Positions 5,162 through 6,530 of a stretch of DNA of 6,530 bases are shown here, in pieces; positions within the stretch are counted from its first letter, which is position 1; each line of letters starts with the position of its first letter. The translations under genes and the position numbers were made by a program. The notes below the pieces were generated by a model. That model did not search any database. It was not told the DNA's origin and saw only the letters and a program-made list of their open reading frames with translations. Source of the stretch: CAJBIL01 sp049295655 (GTDB lineage Bacteria; Pseudomonadota; Gammaproteobacteria; Burkholderiales; Rhodocyclaceae); the NCBI GenBank assembly GCA_049295655.1, contig JBAQRB010000317.1, positions 1 through 6,530 on the forward strand. Reading direction: 5' to 3'.

Positions 5162-6442
5162 TTACCAGGCCTTGAAAATCGCCTCGGCGGCGGCGACGGT
5201 GGCCGCGATGTCGGCCTCGCTGTGCGCCGCCGAAACGAAGCCCGCCTCGAAGGCCGACGGCGCGAAGTAGTGGCCGGCGTCGAGCATGGCGTGGAAGAAG
5301 CGGTTGAAGGCTTCCTTGTCGCATTCCATCACTTCGGCGTAGGTCTGCGGGCAGCTGGCGCGGAAGTAGAGGCCGAACATGCCGCCGACCGCTTGTGCCG
5401 AGAACGCGACACCGTGTTGCGCGGCGGCGGCCGTCAATCCATTGCACAGCTGCTCGGTGCGCAGCGTCAGCGACTCGTAGAAGCCGGGTTGCTGCACGAG
5501 TTTCAGCGTCGCCAGGCCGGCCGCCACGGCGACCGGGTTGCCCGACAGCGTGCCGGCCTGATAGACCGGGCCGAGCGGCGCGATCTGTTCCATGATCTCG
5601 CGCTTGCCGCCGAAGGCGCCGAGCGGCATGCCGCCGCCGATCACCTTGCCGAGCGTCGTGAGGTCCGGCGTGATGCCGTAGTAGCCCTGCGCGCACTGGG
5701 CGCCGACGCGGAAGCCGGTCATCACCTCGTCGAAGATCAGGACCGCGCCGTGCTTCGTGCATTGCTCGCGCATCGCCTTGAGGAAGGCCGGCTGCGGCGC
5801 GATCAGGTTCATGTTGCCGACCACCGGCTCGACGATCACCGCCGCGATGCGCGCGCCGTGTTCGGCGAACGCCGCTTCGAGCTGCGCCGCGTCGTTGTAG
5901 TCGAGCACCAGCGTGTGTTTGGTGAAATCGGCCGGGACGCCGCCCGAGCTCGGGTTGCCGAAAGTCAGCAGGCCCGAACCGGCCTTCACCAGCAGGCTGT
6001 CGGAATGGCCGTGGTAGCAGCCCTCGAACTTGATCAGCAGGTCGCGCCCGGTATAGCCGCGCGCCAGACGGATGGCGCTCATCGTCGCCTCGGTGCCGGA
6101 GCTGACCAGACGAACCATGTCGAGCGAGGGCAGCAGGTCGCAGAGCTGGTCGGCCAAGTCGATTTCGAGCTCGGTCGGCGCGCCGAACGAGAGGCCCCGA
6201 GCCGCCGTTTCCTGCACCGCGCGGATCACGTCGGGATGCGCGTGGCCGAGGATCAGCGGCCCCCACGAGCCGACGTAGTCGAGGAAGACCTGGCCGTCGG
6301 CGTCGGTAACGCGCGGCCCCTTTCCTTCGACGAAGAAGCGCGGGACGCCGCCGACCGAACGGAAGGCGCGGACCGGCGAATTGACGCCGCCCGGGATGTG
6401 GCGCTGGGCGCGTTCAAACAGCTGCTGGTTGCGTGAGCTCAT
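5162..6442 (-). CDS. hemL: Glutamate-1-semialdehyde 2,1-aminomutase
   Basis: HemL converts glutamate-1-semialdehyde to 5-aminolevulinate, the C5-route entry to haem and other tetrapyrroles. It is a cytosolic, PLP-dependent class III aminotransferase-fold enzyme. The product is 426 aa, the normal length. The N-terminus is the family's (LFERAQRHIPGGVNSPVRAF, 8-27). SSGTEATMSAIRLARG (114-129) binds the PLP phosphate. YHGHSD (143-148) is conserved, IFDEVMTGFR (236-245) holds the PLP-pyridine Asp238, and LTTLGKVIGGGMPLGAFGG (261-279) carries the Schiff-base Lys266. The start at 6442 matches the family N-terminus; an in-frame ATG 20 codons upstream would add non-conserved Pro/Ser-rich residues. A GGGGA (6448-6452) lies 5 nt before the ATG, inside the thiE coding sequence. 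The start overlaps the thiE end by 29 bp, suggesting an operon with coupled translation. Confidence 0.97.
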   Translation of the reverse strand: MSSRNQQLFERAQRHIPGGVNSPVRAFRSVGGVPRFFVEGKGPRVTDADGQVFLDYVGSWGPLILGHAHPDVIRAVQETAARGLSFGAPTELEIDLADQLCDLLPSLDMVRLVSSGTEATMSAIRLARGYTGRDLLIKFEGCYHGHSDSLLVKAGSGLLTFGNPSSGGVPADFTKHTLVLDYNDAAQLEAAFAEHGARIAAVIVEPVVGNMNLIAPQPAFLKAMREQCTKHGAVLIFDEVMTGFRVGAQCAQGYYGITPDLTTLGKVIGGGMPLGAFGGKREIMEQIAPLGPVYQAGTLSGNPVAVAAGLATLKLVQQPGFYESLTLRTEQLCNGLTAAAAQHGVAFSAQAVGGMFGLYFRASCPQTYAEVMECDKEAFNRFFHAMLDAGHYFAPSAFEAGFVSAAHSEADIAATVAAAEAIFKAW

Positions 6443-6530
6443 GGGATTCCCCGAAAAGTTGTTGGAAGGCGGCGGCGCGGCCGGCGATGTCGGGCGCCGC
6501 AAAGAGGTCGGTGATGACGGCGAGCAGGTC
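6414..6530 (-). CDS. thiE: Thiamine phosphate synthase, C-terminal end (5' part outside window)
   Basis: ThiE joins the pyrimidine and thiazole phosphates to give thiamine phosphate. Only the last 38 codons are visible, ending at TGA (6416-6414 on the - strand). The residues DLLAVITDLFAAPDIAGRAA, then AFQQLF, fit the end of the ThiE TIM barrel (a-V-I-s-d-L-F-x-a-x-d, then a C-terminal helix ending in F-x-x-L-F). The reading frame then continues 29 bp into hemL, adding a non-conserved tail (GESHELTQPAAV). A thiE-hemL neighbourhood is common in betaproteobacteria, which supports the call. The fragment is short, so the identification rests on this motif plus context. Confidence 0.75.
   Translation of the reverse strand, partial: DLLAVITDLFAAPDIAGRAAAFQQLFGESHELTQPAAV

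Noticed and set aside
5016..6266. 416-aa open frame on the - strand in another frame of hemL
   Set aside because: Arg/Gly/Ala-rich frame-shadow of hemL that also runs into the convergent lipoprotein gene.
5126..6436. 436-aa open frame on the + strand across hemL
   Set aside because: It lies antisense to a fully conserved hemL, is dominated by R/A/E/H, and has no motif or ribosome site.

Overview
The window is GC-rich, densely coded bacterial DNA. The gene neighbourhoods aroE-mtgA and thiE-hemL and the character of the proteins suggest a betaproteobacterium, most likely of the Rhodocyclales type (Azoarcus, Dechloromonas or Accumulibacter relatives). This placement is an inference from gene content and style; no marker gene is present.

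Layout. On the + strand (1-1090) lies the 3' part of aroE (shikimate dehydrogenase), followed at once by mtgA (monofunctional peptidoglycan glycosyltransferase). Next comes a CorA-family metal transporter (1234-2595) with its own likely promoter, an MgtE-N-like N-terminal extension, and GMS in place of the hallmark GMN motif. A toxin-antitoxin cassette follows (2737-3337). The HigB/RelE-type toxin gene is broken by a one-base frameshift, while the HTH antitoxin is intact. Near-identical 37/38-bp direct repeats lie on either side of the cassette. After a 318-bp non-coding stretch with an AT-rich inverted repeat comes a 473-aa lipoprotein (3656-5077). It reads like a PDZ-containing M48-type metallopeptidase that has lost all its zinc ligands. 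On the - strand (5162-6530) are hemL (glutamate-1-semialdehyde 2,1-aminomutase) and the 3' end of thiE (thiamine phosphate synthase), which overlap by 29 bp.

How it fits together. The two ends are housekeeping: aromatic amino-acid precursors and cell wall on the left, haem and thiamine cofactors on the right. The middle (about 2600-5080) is accessory: a repeat-flanked, probably degenerate addiction module and an unusual lipoprotein that converges on hemL. The best candidates for something undescribed are the pseudo-M48 lipoprotein, the repeat-bounded TA cassette with its frameshift, and the GMS-type MgtE_N-CorA fusion.
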